This document shows positions 34,116 to 46,379 of a stretch of 64,000 bases of DNA, piece by piece. The translations under genes were made by a program, and so were the position numbers. The notes under the pieces were generated by a model, which saw only the letters and a program-made list of their open reading frames with translations, was not told where the DNA came from and searched no databases. The first letter of the stretch is position 1; the number at the start of each line of letters is the position of its first letter. Source of the stretch: Gnetum montanum (taxonomy: Eukaryota; Streptophyta; Gnetopsida; Gnetales; Gnetaceae); assembly GCA_015680685.1 (NCBI GenBank), contig MNCI01001825.1:221005-285004 (forward strand). The letters run 5' to 3'.

Positions 34116-35250
34116 ACCAAGTATTGGACATTATATCTAGACATTACTCTTATAGCTTCTTGGATGGTTATAATGGTTATAGCCAAATCCATATTATACC
34201 TAAAGATCAAGACAAAACAACATTCACAAGTCCCTAGGGGAATTTTACATATTGCAAGATGTCATTCAGTCTGTGTAATGCGTCTACAACACTCTAATGC
34301 CTAGTCCTTAGTATTTTTCAATAGTAGATTAGCAGCGAGGTAGAAGTCTTTATTGATGACATCTTTACCTATGAGGCGACATTTGAGCAAGCCCTGGATT
34401 ACATTGAGTAAGTACTAAAAATATGTGTTGAAACAAACCTTAGGCTCAATTAGCAAAAAGCCATTTAATGGTCTAGAAAGGCATAGTACTAGGGCACATA
34501 ATTACTCATGTAGGGATTGAGTAGACCCAGAAAAGATAAGGGTCATCCAATAAATCACACATCAACCAGAGATAGTCGAAGACATCTTATCATTCCTTGG
34601 ACACACTGGCTACTACTAGTAGTTTATAGAGAATTTATCTAAGATTGCAAAGTTGTTGGTCAAGCTTACAAAGAAAGATGCTCCATTCATCTAGACCAAG
34701 GAGTCTAAACATGTATTCCAATAGATAAAGGATAAACTCATGGAAACTCCAATTCTATAGGAACTAGACTAGTCTAAACCATTTCATATAATGATAGATG
34801 CATCTAATTATGCCTTGGTAGTTTTTCTTATGTAGTTGGACAATAAGAAACATCCATATTACATCCATTATGCCAGTTGAATCATTGTTAATGCATATTT
34901 AATTACACTACAATTGAGAAAAAACTAATGGTTGTGGTGTATGCTCTCAAAACGTTTAGGCACTATGTGCTTGGCTATAAAGTGTTTGTACACATAGATC
35001 ACAGTGCCATATGCTTCCTAATGAACAAGCCAATGGTAAGCCCCTATAGCATATAGTGGCTCATGATCTTGCAAGAATTAGATCTCAAAATGGTAGATTT
35101 AAAGAGGATTGAGAATGTGATCACTAATCATCTTTCTTAGTTAAGATGGGATAATAAAGAGAAGGAGAGTCTGCTTTGTAATCAATTTCTAGATGAACTC
35201 CTCTTTACAAAAGTAATAAATGACCAAGTGCTTGCCAAATCAAAATGATA
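34116..35250 (+). pseudogene. Element B reverse transcriptase (rest) and RNase H
   Basis: The RT resumes within VLDTISRHYSYSFLDGYNGYSQI and continues with a catalytic region near 34350 (VFIDDIFTYEATFE, in which FMDDF has become FIDDI). RNase H follows with YALVVFLMQLDNKKHPYY and YVLGYKVFVHIDHSAICFL near 34960-35030. Some blocks need frame changes. Together with 24000-24343 this is the interrupted pol of B. Confidence 0.75.
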
Positions 35251-35329
35251 TGATGGCATCTTCATTTACCTTCTCACTTAGGAAATGCCACAAGATCTAG
35301 ACTTTAGGAAGAAACAACAGTTTCTTCAT

Positions 35330-36515
35330 CAAGCTAAGTACTTCATGAAAACCAACTGACACCTTTACAAGGTGTATGCTAATGGCCTAGTTCGTTGATG
35401 TGTCCCTAATGCAAACCAATTTCATGTTCTATAGGATGCTCATGAAGGCCCCTATGGAGGCTACTATGGTAGGAGACACACGACCATAAAAATCTTGATG
35501 GCAAGATATATTGACCTACAATCTTTAGGGATGTCCACCAGTTTTTCTGATCCTGTGAATGTTGTCAACAAGATGGTGGAATGACCACTCAAATGAAGGA
35601 TCCTCAATAGTGGATTCAACCACTAGAGCCCTTTGACATATGGGGCATAGACTTCATGGGTCCCATCACACCCATGTCTAATGGAAATACATACATCATT
35701 GTAGTAGTCGACTACTGCATCAAATGGGTAGAAGCAGTAGACGTCATCCACTAATACTTTATTTTTACAACAAAATATTGTAAATAGCTTTGGGATACCA
35801 CATGCACTAATTTCTAACAATGGAACTCATTTACAGGTGCCACTTTTTGAAAAATCATGCAACTCTTGGGGGTCAAACATAAATTAACAACACCCTATCA
35901 CTCCCAAGCCAATGGTCAAGCAGAGGTAACTAACAAGGAGCTCACAAAGATCATAATAAGGACCATAATCAAATATATGAGAGACTAAAGCATAAAACTC
36001 ATTGATGCCCTTTGGGCCTACCACTCAACATGGAAACTCCCTATCGACTACTCTCTCTATGAGCCAGTGTACAACAAACTTCCAACACTTCCAATCCAAT
36101 CTAAGCTCCGTACACTCTCAATAGCCTATGACTTGGACCTAGACTTGGGTCTAGCACAAAAAGAAAGATTGATCAACCTGAATGTGCTAGATGAAAGTTA
36201 ATTAATAGTCCTATCTTTCAACAAAGTGCACAAAGCATACAACAAGAAATGTCATGACCTTAGAATATGGAAAGTAAAATTTCAACCTAGAGATAAGGTT
36301 CTTTATTGGAACCCCACACATGTACCCCAAAAAATAAAGGTCCAAACATTATGGAAGGGACTTATATAATTGACAAAACCTTTCCCTTTGGAACCATGTT
36401 AATCTACAAACCTGAGAACCCAAATAAAAAGCAGTTGATGAGATCCAACAAGTAAAACCTTTCCATGAGCCAAAGCAAGCTAATGTAATAACTAAGACCT
36501 CAATAGATGGATAAC
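35330..36515 (+). pseudogene. Element B integrase
   Basis: The plus strand shows AHEGPYGGYYGRR (zinc domain), then [19 protein letters not shown] near 35638-35695, which carries the first catalytic Asp. It continues with SNNGTHL (second Asp lost, DNGT expected), and TPYHSQANGQAEVTNKELTK (catalytic Glu). The C-terminal part has FQPRDKVLYWNPTHVP-like sequence at about 36280-36330. Frame changes and stops are present. It ends about 36510, followed by a T-rich spacer. Confidence 0.75.
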
Positions 36516-38650
36516 CATGCTCAATTTTTTGGATCTCCTCCTTCCAACTCAATAATGGGGGAGATGGTCATTCATTCTAATCACAAATGTGTCTCAATTT
36601 TTCTATTTTTTGTTTTTACACATTTTTTATTTTTTTTTTGCAAATTTTTTACTTTACACCTTTTTAATTTTAAAATTTCTTTCCATTTTACACCATTTTT
36701 TGTTTTACACCATCGTTAGTACATTTAAATATTTCCTAAATATTTTACACTTTCATATATATTTTACTTTGTTTGAGTGTGATTTTCAATTTTTTTCTAA
36801 TAAAAGTGCTTTATTCCAATAGGACATAGTAGTGTTGTAGTTGTTACTAATTGTGGTTTATGCTTTATGTTTTGTTTACTAATTTTTGATTTCTAATTTT
36901 GAATTTTTGTGTTGATGGCTAAGTCATGGTTTCTTTTTCATGGAACAGGCAGTGAGTCCACGACATTCACCCATTCACAAACTCTATGGTTTTCCTTGTT
37001 TTGGAAATTTTAGGTCCATTTCATTATATAAACTTTTAATAAATTTGTGACCTTGGTAGTTTTAGGAATTGAGAAGGATTCAAAGGTTTGCATAGGGTGT
37101 GACTTCAAGGGAACCCAATACTCTTTGTACTCTTCTACTTGCTTGGGTGCATGATTGTTTTCATAGACTTCTTATTGTTCCATGTTGGCCAATAACAGGA
37201 AGTTAAATAAAGCCTTTACATGGTGTGGTTCCCAATCAAAAAGAAAAAATATAAATATAAATAAAAAAACATGATGGGAATTCAAAGCACACCCCTTAGA
37301 CAAATAAATAGGCTACAAGCATTGGTTATGGGACTAGAAAGACATGTTACCCATTCCTGAAGGTACCCTTTAACTAAGGCCCTCTTTCACTTCCTACTTC
37401 TCTTTCCTTCTCTTTATGGAATGGTGGTTGTTCTATGAGTGCACTCTTATGTCTTGAGGGGGTGGATTGGTCTTGGAGTGATGATGCAGAGTCATTGAAA
37501 GAGGTTGGTTTTGGCCTGGACTAAGGATGGATCTTCTCGAGTTATTTTAAACACAAAACTCCACAAGGAACTTCTTATGACCTCAATTTGGAATTCCATT
37601 TCACCTTCTCCATCATCCATCTATGTTATCTGTAACTCATCTCATTTTTGATGTCCATGTTCTTGATTTGGTGTCTTGGTCTAAAATACTTGAATTCTTT
37701 GGTAGAATCTTCCAAGTTTTGGTCCTTAACTTCCATCAACCATTAATCACCTATGGGGCCCATGAACTCCTTAGGTTGGGTTATGAAAGGGTAAATAAGG
37801 CATGTGCCTATTATGGAGAAGATCCAGTTGCATCTTTCTTAGTTGGATTCATTAAGCACCCTACCCTTAGGCATTCTTGCAATCAAAATCTTTTGTACAT
37901 CCATCTTCTACATCAAAACATGTGCTCCTTTACATATTTTGTTCAATAAACACATTCTCCATCAAACTTTTGAATTTTTGAGCTTTCAAAGATCCTATTT
38001 AATGATTTCATCATATTATTGGCTTTTCTGGGACTCCATGGATCCCAAATTCATTGAAATATTACTTGTATTTTTTTAAGATATTCAAATTCTAAAATTT
38101 TCCTTGTAGGCTTCGTATACAAGGCCCCATTAATAGAGAAAATGCATATATGAGGCCCTGTATACGTGGCCCCATCAACGTAGTGGAAAAATACTATATA
38201 TATGCACAACCCTACTTTGAAATTTTTACATTTTCTCACAAATGCCAAGGGAGTTTTTCAAATTTTTAGAGCCCAAAACCTTCTAGAGCCCATACATTCC
38301 TAACCGTATATTCAAATCACTCCATTCTTTGACCTTGTAGCTACTAGAAGTAAGCTCTTCATTGTGGAGGCCACATATGTGTCATTTTTGATAAAAATAT
38401 TTTTTCCATTTTTCTAACTCCCATAAAGGTTTAACTAAGAAATCAACTATTAAATACCAAATTACAAGAGTTAACCTTTCCAACGAACTCTAGTGACATT
38501 TACAATAAAAAATTAATAAAATAATAATAAGATAATCAATCTGCCATGGTTCAACCTTAGCCAAATTGTAACTAATTGATGAGATAAGGTATTCAACAAT
38601 TTAAAGTTACACATTATATCTACTAATCCATGGATGTGTTGTGACTACAT
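36516..38650 (+). mobile_element. Element B spacer between integrase and the third ORF
   Basis: A T-rich stretch (36580-36830) is followed by non-coding sequence that aligns by eye with 47750-49655 of element A; shared strips include GGCAGTGAGTCCAC and GACTAGAAAGACATGTTACCCA. No coding motif was found. Near its 3' end is the promoter-like segment annotated at 38168-38203. Confidence 0.6.
38168..38203 (+). promoter_or_regulatory. U3-like internal promoter before the third ORF of element B
   Basis: GGCCCCATCAACGTAG (38168-38183) is followed 12 bp later by TATATATAT (38195-38203). The 3' LTR of the same element has GGCCCCATCAATGTAG at 41887-41902 and TATAAATA at 41918-41925, the same two parts in the same order. 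Element A has GGCCCCATTAATG at 49168-49180 and TATATATA at 49209-49216 in the matching place. The box lies about 450 bp before the ORF start at 38651. Confidence 0.5.
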
Positions 38651-41510
38651 ATGGCACCAAAAGGCAAACACACATAGGAAGTAGGACCATCTCAACCAAG
38701 GGAGAAATGGCCTAGAATGGGAAGGGGCCAAGAATAGGTCCAAGAAGAACCAATTACAAACTACGCAAAAATTCCTCTTAAGGAAGAAGTCAAGGTGGAA
38801 TCTATTCGACAAATTCCAAAACTAGTAGTAGCAATAGAACACTCCCACCAGGATGATGCACCAATGCAGTAAGCAATTATTAAGGTGATCTTGATAGAAG
38901 CTTGCCTAAATCAAATCAAATTAAGGAAGGTCCAAAAAATGGTGCTCCAAGAGTTAAACTTTGGTTCTTTCTTGGAGTAAGAATTAAAAGAACTGCAGGA
39001 CCAACTGAAGACCTCTCCCATCTGGCCAATCATCACTTCCACTGGGGAGTGGTACATGGGAGAGACATTTTTATTCTAGAACAATAGGTAAGTTGGATCA
39101 ACGATAAAAATCAAGGACATTTTAGTGTCCTACTTGGTGTAGGCCATTGCTGAAGTGCTTGGGTTGCTAGAAATAGGGGTGAATCTTACTAAGACTCTAA
39201 TGTAGGTGGATCCTATCATTAAGAAAGAATGGATGCAACAATGCTATGGTGTCGACTGTAAGGAGTTTATCGTGCTCACACCGGCAAAAAGGATCCATTG
39301 CAAGATTGCAGCCTTCCACCTCAATCCCATGATGAGGCTAAGAAAAATCACCATCTTTTCTACCCCTGCATGTGTTGCTCTGAGTGGGAGATTCCCTATA
39401 AACCTTCCATAGATGATCTATCTAGAGATGGAGAAGTAATTTTAAAAAAATGAATGTGGAAGGAATGCACTTCCCTTCCCATCCCTCTTCAAAAAACTCT
39501 ATTAGAGGAGAGAAATAGTTCGTTATATGAATGATTCTATCAGGCATGCCCCAACCACTAATTGGGCAAAAATGATGAAAGAAAAAACACCTAAAATAAT
39601 CATTCAGGAAGAGGAGTAGCAACAATCGCCTCCACCTACCACTCAAACAACTGTGCTAAACATCACTGCAACAGCCCAATAGTTGCATGAGTACCAAGAA
39701 TGGTTCATGAGTGAACAAGAGTAATGACTAGGCACAAGTGACAGGGACCCATCTATGTATCAACTAGTAATGAGTTACATAAATAAGGTGACTTGAAAAA
39801 TTAGCCTGATTGATAGAGTTGAATCCATTTTCTTAGCCCAAAGAACATAATTATCTACAAGGTCAACTCCTAAAACTAGAGAAGTCATGGTATCTCTTGC
39901 AGAATAGCGGTCACTCCTAGAGATTTCTAGGAATGCTACAACTTTCTCAATGCACTTGGAGAAAGGAGAGGAGGGAACAGTATTGTTGATGCAACACTAA
40001 GGATAGGAGATAGTAGTAAAGATGGTTACTGACCAAATTGCAAAAACACAATGCATTTGTAGTGTCTATACCAAATGTCACTACACTCAAGGATGTGCAA
40101 ATATTTGCAAGGACCACAAGTAGTAGAATACCTGTAGCACAACATGAAGAACTACTAAATTGATTGGTGGAAACTAGGTAACCACTTCCAGATGTCTTTG
40201 ATCTTATGGACAATATTACTATAACCTAGTCAAAGCTGTTAGAGGCAAGGGGCAGAAACATCATCTTGGAGGGGCAACTTGAAATGGCTAAGGAGCTGAA
40301 TGAATGCTTGGCTATTGAAGTTGATGAATTAAGAGCCCAAATTACTATTTTCACATTTCTCAATCTATCATTGACAAAAGATGAAGCTCTTAAATAGTTT
40401 TAGACCAAACTGAAAGGGGTTGAGGGTGTGATGGAGACAATGGTATTCTACCGATCCTTGGTAGAGGCTACACAGCACAAAATTCAAAAGGCCTTGGATT
40501 AGATCTATCAAGAAAATGTACAACTGACCATAAAGAATCATCACCTACAGAATTTTGATGAGCATAAACAATAATTAACTGACTTCATCCATCAATAGTA
40601 GGATAAACTGGCTAAAGTGAATATAGAGCTAAGGAGATTAACAACAAAAAATAGGAACCTCTCCATGGAGGAGGTACGTGCCCTTCATCAAATGACTACA
40701 ATAGAGATGGCCACTTGGAAATCAGAGGCTCTCAAATTTGAAACAGTCAAAGATCATTATAGAGATCAGGTTAGTCTACAGAAAGATGTAAATGAAACAA
40801 CACATCTAGTTGGTGAAGGTGAAAGTAAATGAAATCCTTCAACAACTCTAGCAAGGAAGAGAATTGTGACAACTTAACATTAATGGGATAGATGCCTACA
40901 ATAAGGCCAAAATTGACATGAAGGAGTTGCAAATTGAGGAGATGACAGAATACATGGAGCTTGCCAATTTTTGATATGCAAATCTAGCCATGTTGACTAC
41001 CGAACGACCATGATCAAAATTAGAGAAGCAGGTGGTTAGCTTGTACTTCTTATATGAGGTCAAGTTCAAGTATCACAAAGACACCAAGCAAAAGCTTGCG
41101 GTGGTAAACACTGAACTCAAAGTTCTCAAGGGAAAATACACTGATCAAAGATCTACCACTGAGAACCTAGCTAGAAGGATGAACGAGTACTAAGAGCTAC
41201 AAAATGTAGTATGGAATTCAATGTTGAATGTAAATAAGTTGATGTCTAGTTTGTCAATACTAAGGAGTTGTCTCTAATAATGTCTTGTTTGTGGGATATC
41301 CCCATTCTAGCCCACATTAGTAATGCCACATGGACTGTGAATGATCCTCAAAGTAAGAAGGAGAAGATGAAGGCATTACTAGATGCCTTTCACCTTCTAC
41401 TAAAGGTTGTATCCATTGCAAGATAGCCATAACCACCTTAGCCATTACATGTGCCCGAAGTTGACGAAGGTCCCTCAGAACCCCAAGACCCTTTTCCACC
41501 TAGGACTATC
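38651..41510 (+). pseudogene. Element B third ORF (downstream of integrase, function unknown)
   Basis: From MAPKGKHT at 38651 one frame continues without a frameshift to about 39420, with stops that fit CAG or CAA changed to TAG or TAA. It contains WPIITSTGEWYMGETFLF, QCYGVDCKEFIVLTPAKRI and FHLNPMMRLRKITIF. Later parts need frame changes and include charged, probably coiled-coil stretches (40255-40830, with IELRRLTTKNRNLSMEEVRA, and 41020-41270). The end near 41510 is Pro-rich. Element A has a truncated homologue (49659-50510). I do not recognise the family. Extra ORFs after integrase are known in Athila (env-like) and Tat elements, but no signal peptide or clear membrane segment is seen here. 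Confidence 0.65.
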
Positions 41511-41733
41511 TAATCTTCCTTGCCATCTTCATGCCATCATAGGACATGCTATCCAATTCTATGTAGTCATGTCATGGTGTTCAATTTTGTGTCATGAACA
41601 CCACAATTTTTGTAATGTGTTGATTTGTACACTTGGGCACTTAATTTTTTTATGTTAATTGGTTATGTCAAGAGTCAATCAATAATCTCATACCTTTCCA
41701 ATTTTGTAAAGGAAATTGAGGATGAGTTTTCAT

Positions 41734-41748
41734 TTAGTCATGGGGGTA
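41734..41748 (+). promoter_or_regulatory. Element B polypurine tract
   Basis: TTTAGTCATGGGGGTA ends at the 3' LTR start and is identical to the tract of element C. Confidence 0.8.
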
Positions 41749-42666
41749 TGATTAGCATCAAAGTGTCACGTTGATGGGTCCTTATTAACACGGCATCATT
41801 GATGGGCCCCCGTCGATGGGGCCTTGTTTACATGTTGTTGCCCCATTGATGAGGTTGCGTCAACATAGCATTTGCTATGTCTATGAGGCCCCATCAATGT
41901 AGCCATGTAATAAAAACTATAAATACAAGCTCATATTTGTGTTTATGGGGAGTCAAGTCATAGTAGTAGTCAAACTCTTGCAATGTTTACATTCGAAAGT
42001 TAGAATATTTTCTCAAGTGCCCGCAACAAGAGTCACTAAGTGTATGGATCTTTATTTGAGCATTGTTGTACCTGAGCATGATATTGTATGTGGAAATAAA
42101 GATGAGATTCTTGATAAACTATGTAGCATTCTAGATAGTTTAAATGTTTTATTCATGCATTTAATGTTTTCAGTTATTTATTCAATGTTTCTTAGTAATT
42201 AATCCAATTAAGTAATTAAGTGAGATAAGCTAAATAACGATTAAGTAAACACATAAGTATGACTACTTCGAGCATGCGTATGACATTTGGTAATCCCAAT
42301 AGTGCTTAAGACTTGGTAACCTAGCAACATTATATGTGTTTAGGATGTATACAACAAGTGGGATCGAATACTTATGTTAGGACTAGTTAGACAATAGTTA
42401 GCCCATTACATTAAGGTAGATATTAAATTACTTTATTGTTTATCCTGTTTATTTTAAGCACCAAAATCATAAAGTATAAAATGAAAAAAATCATATGCCT
42501 TAATTACACTTAACCATACCTTTATACATCACAAGTGTAATTGGTAAGATAATGAATGACCATTAGGGCAAGGTTCATTTCCTAGACAACTAGTGTACTA
42601 GAAGACACATGTGAATGCTTCGTGATTTGTATGGTTGAGCATAGGGGTACCTTTCATCACTCATCA
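41749..42666 (+). mobile_element. Element B: 3' LTR
   Basis: Starts TGATTAGCATCAAAG after the polypurine tract and ends CATCACTCATCA, 918 bp. TATA box at 41918-41925. It matches the 5' LTR 19776-20640 along its length with many substitutions. The bases TGCAC follow directly. Confidence 0.88.
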
Positions 42667-42671
42667 TGCAC
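42667..42671. repeat. Target-site duplication of element B, right copy (TGCAC)
   Basis: TGCAC, identical to 19771-19775. From 42672 the leader of element A continues. Confidence 0.9.
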
Positions 42672-42778
42672 TATCTAGGACTTAGTGAATATTATTTAAG
42701 ATTATTGGAATGAACTCTAAGGTCACAATCATTCGAAAAAATAATTATCTAGCACATTGAATTTTTCTCTAATCCAAA

Positions 42779-43950
42779 ATGTCTTCTTCTCATAGGCATG
42801 ATGAGACAAAACTACCAATTCCATAAGAATTCAAAGTGGTGTACACTCATCCAGATGATTTTGTACCTAATTTCACATTCATCCTACATTAGGATGAACA
42901 ACTACAATGGAGAGATATGAAGGGACATGTTGTGTTACCTCTCGACTGATCTATTCTTGGGATGCTGCTCCAAACTCTTAAGAGTTTTGGCATCCAAAAT
43001 CTCCATGATACATACATTATGTAGGACCATGACTATCGGGACTACCATCCCATAGAAACACAACACATATGAGATCAACATTAGAAGAAGTGCCATGAAG
43101 CCATGAAGGGAAAATAGTTCACTAATCCCTTGTTCCTGTTAAAACAAAATGACAATAAGGATCCTTCCTCTAGGGGTTCTCAACATGAAGATTCTCCATA
43201 CCTTGACTCTAGTGAAATGGGCATGAACCCAAATCTACAATTTACTATCAACAATCCAGGTTTAGGAAAAAGTGGAAGTCAAGGTAGGGGATGAACTGGT
43301 GATGGAGGTAAATGGTGGAACAATGATTGTAGGCCCTACCATGAATGAAGGGGTAGCAAAGGACATCATAGAAATCATCAAAATTATGATGATGATGAGC
43401 ATTTACTAGCAACTCAAAGCATGCTAAACATTTGCAAAGGTAGTCAGAATTCCAACCAGGCATGTGAAAGATAGTAGAAACAAGAGGTTGGATATGAAGG
43501 GGAATTAAAATCATACCCACAGATCCATATTTAAGCCTTTAACAATTCCAATGCCTTATAAAACATAGAAAATGATTGGCAGAAACTTAAGTTATTCCCC
43601 ATGATGCTCATAAAAGAAGCAAAAATTTGGTACTGCTTCTTGAAGCTAGAATCAATTCACAGATGAAGTATGATGCTTAAGCTATTCAATGGCCAATATC
43701 AGATGTACTCTAGAGGATCTGACTTGAGGAAGCAAATGTAATGCTAGTGACAAGCAACACATGAACCCTTGGATGTAGCCATGGATAGGTATTATTCCCT
43801 TTTGCATAAATGTCCTAACCATGGCTACTCTTAGTGGGAGCAACTTCACCATATCATAGATGAGCTCTAATAAAAAATGAGGAGAAGTCTTGGGATTTAT
43901 GTTCCTTAGTCGACTACTTAGCCAAGTAGTTTGGAACCCAAATCCTTTAA
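42779..43950 (+). pseudogene. Element A gag
   Basis: Starts MSSSHRHDETKLPIP at 42779 and continues with KVVYTHPDDFV, FTFILH, and QLQWRDMKGH. A capsid region follows from about 43450 (RHVKDSRNKRLDMKGN, then KLKLFP-like sequence). It corresponds to the gag of B at 20792-22580. Stops and frameshifts are common. The capsid region is shorter than in B, and the zinc-knuckle strip was not found, so part is probably deleted between about 43900 and 44080. Confidence 0.7.
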
Positions 43951-44079
43951 AACACCATTCCTTTGAATCAATAGTCCTACAAAGCCCTTACCAACTTATG
44001 TGGGTGGTTGTCCTATGCCTCCTTCATCCTCTACATCCATTCCTTTCAAAAAACCAAACACCTCCCAAAATCTGCACAG

Positions 44080-44640
44080 TCATGTTAACCTACATTGTAT
44101 CTAATTAGATCAAGGTTGGAAACCTTCCCAAGAAAAGAGCTTATCCTGGAAGTACTCTCATCTAATTGAAGATTTTAGGAAATGACCCATGCAAGGCTCT
44201 TCTCAATTTAGGTTCTAGTGTTAATATGATTTTCCATGAAATGTACAACACCTGGAGCCTACCTCTTCTTAAGAAGAGTAATATCTATTTAGAATTGGTA
44301 GATTAGTCCATCACTATTCCTTTGGGATTAGTGGAGGACATTGTAAACACTATCTATGGGTGGTCATATCCTACTAATTTCCTGGTGATTAAAGTTGACA
44401 ATTGTAAAGGGGGCTTTCCAATCATTATGAAAAGGGCTTGGTTGAGCACTATTGATGCACAAATGGGCATCAAAGACCTTTCCCTAGAGATTTTCAAGGA
44501 AAATGCATTCAGAAAGTTCTATAAGAAGAGAGTTCAATGTATCTTATATAATGATACCAGGTGCAACTATGTGTAGAAACTCTAGTCTATCAAAAGCACA
44601 ACAATCAAACCATGCAAATAGTGTGTAGATAAATCTGAAA
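44080..44640 (+). pseudogene. Element A aspartic protease
   Basis: Reads VMLTYIVSN.IKVGNLPKK, then NDPCKALLNLGSSVNMIF, where NLGS replaces the usual DTGA/DSGA loop. It continues with NIYLELVD.SITIPLGLVED, GWSYPTNFLVIKVDN and GFPIIMKRAWLSTIDAQMG. The catalytic Asp has become Asn. The frame at 44322-44576 is open and holds the C-terminal half. Confidence 0.78.
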
Positions 44641-44849
44641 TGCAAAAGTGCTTATACATAGTAGCCAAAAAATAGGATGGCACCCAGTGGTTGACAACTG
44701 ATTCTAAAAGTAGCACACTTTGCATGGAACCTACTGAGAGCCTAACTTGTGACTATGTTAAAGACATCGATGAACTAGAGTAAGTTCATCACCAACTCTT
44801 GGATGATGAACCTGATGATAATGATTGGGGAGAGTTGGAAATCCCTAAC

Positions 44850-46340
44850 AATTTTAAACATGAGCCCTTAGAGTTTAAACTGTACCTATCGGCATGGAAT
44901 ATGTATTTCTAAAAAATGGTAAGGCAGTGATAATCAATGTCAACCTTGCTTTTAAGTAGAAAAGGATGCTATTGAAGGTGGTCAACAAATGTCCAACAAC
45001 CTTTACTTGGTCATATCTTGAACTCACAAGGATTGATTCTATAAGAGATGCCATTCTAGCTATGAACCCAAAAAGGTAATCATAGCAGTGGCTAATCCCC
45101 AAATTGAAGTAAATGATCAAAGAGGAAATTGAATAATTTCTCAAGGCAAGGTTCATCTATCCAATTGTGGATAGCAAGTGGATTAGGCTAATTGTAATTT
45201 TAACAAAGAAAGGTGGCAAGTGGAGAGTTTATATTGATTTTAGGCTATTAAACATGGAAACATTCAAAGACTATTTTCCATTTCCATTTGTGGACTAGGT
45301 GTTGGACACTATTTCTAGGCATTGCTATTTAGCTTTCTAGATGGTTATAGTGGCTATAACCAAATTCAAATTTTGTTTAAGGATCAAGCCAAAATAACAT
45401 TCACAAGTTCCCAAGGTACTTTTTCATATCATAAGATGCCCTTTGATCCATGTACTATGAATGCAGCTTTCCAACACTTGGTCCTAAGCATTTTTCAGCA
45501 GCAAATTGGTAGCAAAGTGGAAGTATTCATGGATGACTTCTCTAGCTATGGTGCTACATTTGATCAAACCCTATACCTCCTTGAGTAAGTTCTTAAAAGG
45601 TGTGTGGAGACTAATCTTATGCTCAACTAGCAAAAGAGCCATCTCATCGTCCAAGAGGGAATTGTGTTGGGACATAGGATTTCTCAAGCAAGGGTTGAGG
45701 TGGACTCTAAATAAATTCAGGTTATCCAAGGAAGAACCCACCAACTAGAAACTGTTAAAGATGTTTGGTCATTCCTTGGACACACTAGCTACTATCGAAA
45801 TTCATAGAGAATTTCTCTAAGATTGTGAAACCATTAGTTGAGCTCACAAAGAAAGATGCTCCATTGATATGAACCAAGAAATGCGAAAAGGCATTCCAGT
45901 AACTTAAGAAGAAGCTTGTAGAGACTCATATTCTTTGAGCACTTGATTGTTCTTGACCATTTCACATTATGAAAGATGCATTAAACTATGTCTTGGGAGT
46001 TGTGCTTACACAATTGGATAATTAAAAGCGTCCATATTATATATATTATGTAGGTCTAAGCATTATGGATGCACAACTCAATCACACCATAATGGAGAAA
46101 GAGCTAATGGCAATGGTATATGCTTTGGAGAAGTTAAAGCACTATGTGCTTGGATACAAGGCATTTTTGCACATTGACCATAACACCATCTACTTCCTAA
46201 TGAATAAACCAATAGTGAGCCATGTGTTATACTATGGTTGGTGATGTTGTAGGAGTTCTATCTTACAATGATAGATTGAAAGAGGACTGAGAATATGATT
46301 TTTGATCACTTATCTTGGTTATGATGGAACAACAAAGAGG
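44850..46340 (+). pseudogene. Element A reverse transcriptase and RNase H
   Basis: The lead-in is VPIGMEYVFLKNGKAVIINV. The RT then shows MIKEEIE.FLKARFIYPIVD, KKGGKWRVYIDFRLLNMETF, FPFPFVD.VLDTISRH, FLDGYSGYNQI, and the catalytic VEVFMDDFSSYGA at about 45520-45560. It reads across the place where C interrupts B, so it shows what B has lost. RNase H follows with YVLGVVLTQLDN and KHYVLGYKAFLHIDHNTIYFL near 46140-46200. A few stops and frame changes are present. Confidence 0.82.
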
Positions 46341-46379
46341 ATGAGATCCCACTCTCTGATCAATTTCCTAATCATCTCC

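Larger units (their letters stand above)
19776..42666 (+). mobile_element. Element B: Ty3/gypsy retrotransposon, about 13.1 kb plus a nested element
   Basis: Both LTRs (19776-20640 and 41749-42666), a primer site, gag, protease, RT/RNase H, integrase, a third ORF, a polypurine tract and a TGCAC target duplication are visible. Element C (24344-34115) interrupts the RT and makes up 9.8 kb of the span. Without C the element is about 13.1 kb, large for this superfamily and in the range of Athila/Tat elements. Coding frames are decayed, with many TAG and TAA codons. Confidence 0.9.

Noticed and set aside
38902-39087. Plus-strand open frame of 61 codons in the third ORF region of element B
   Set aside because: The neighbouring frame has the blocks shared with element A, so this one is a shadow.
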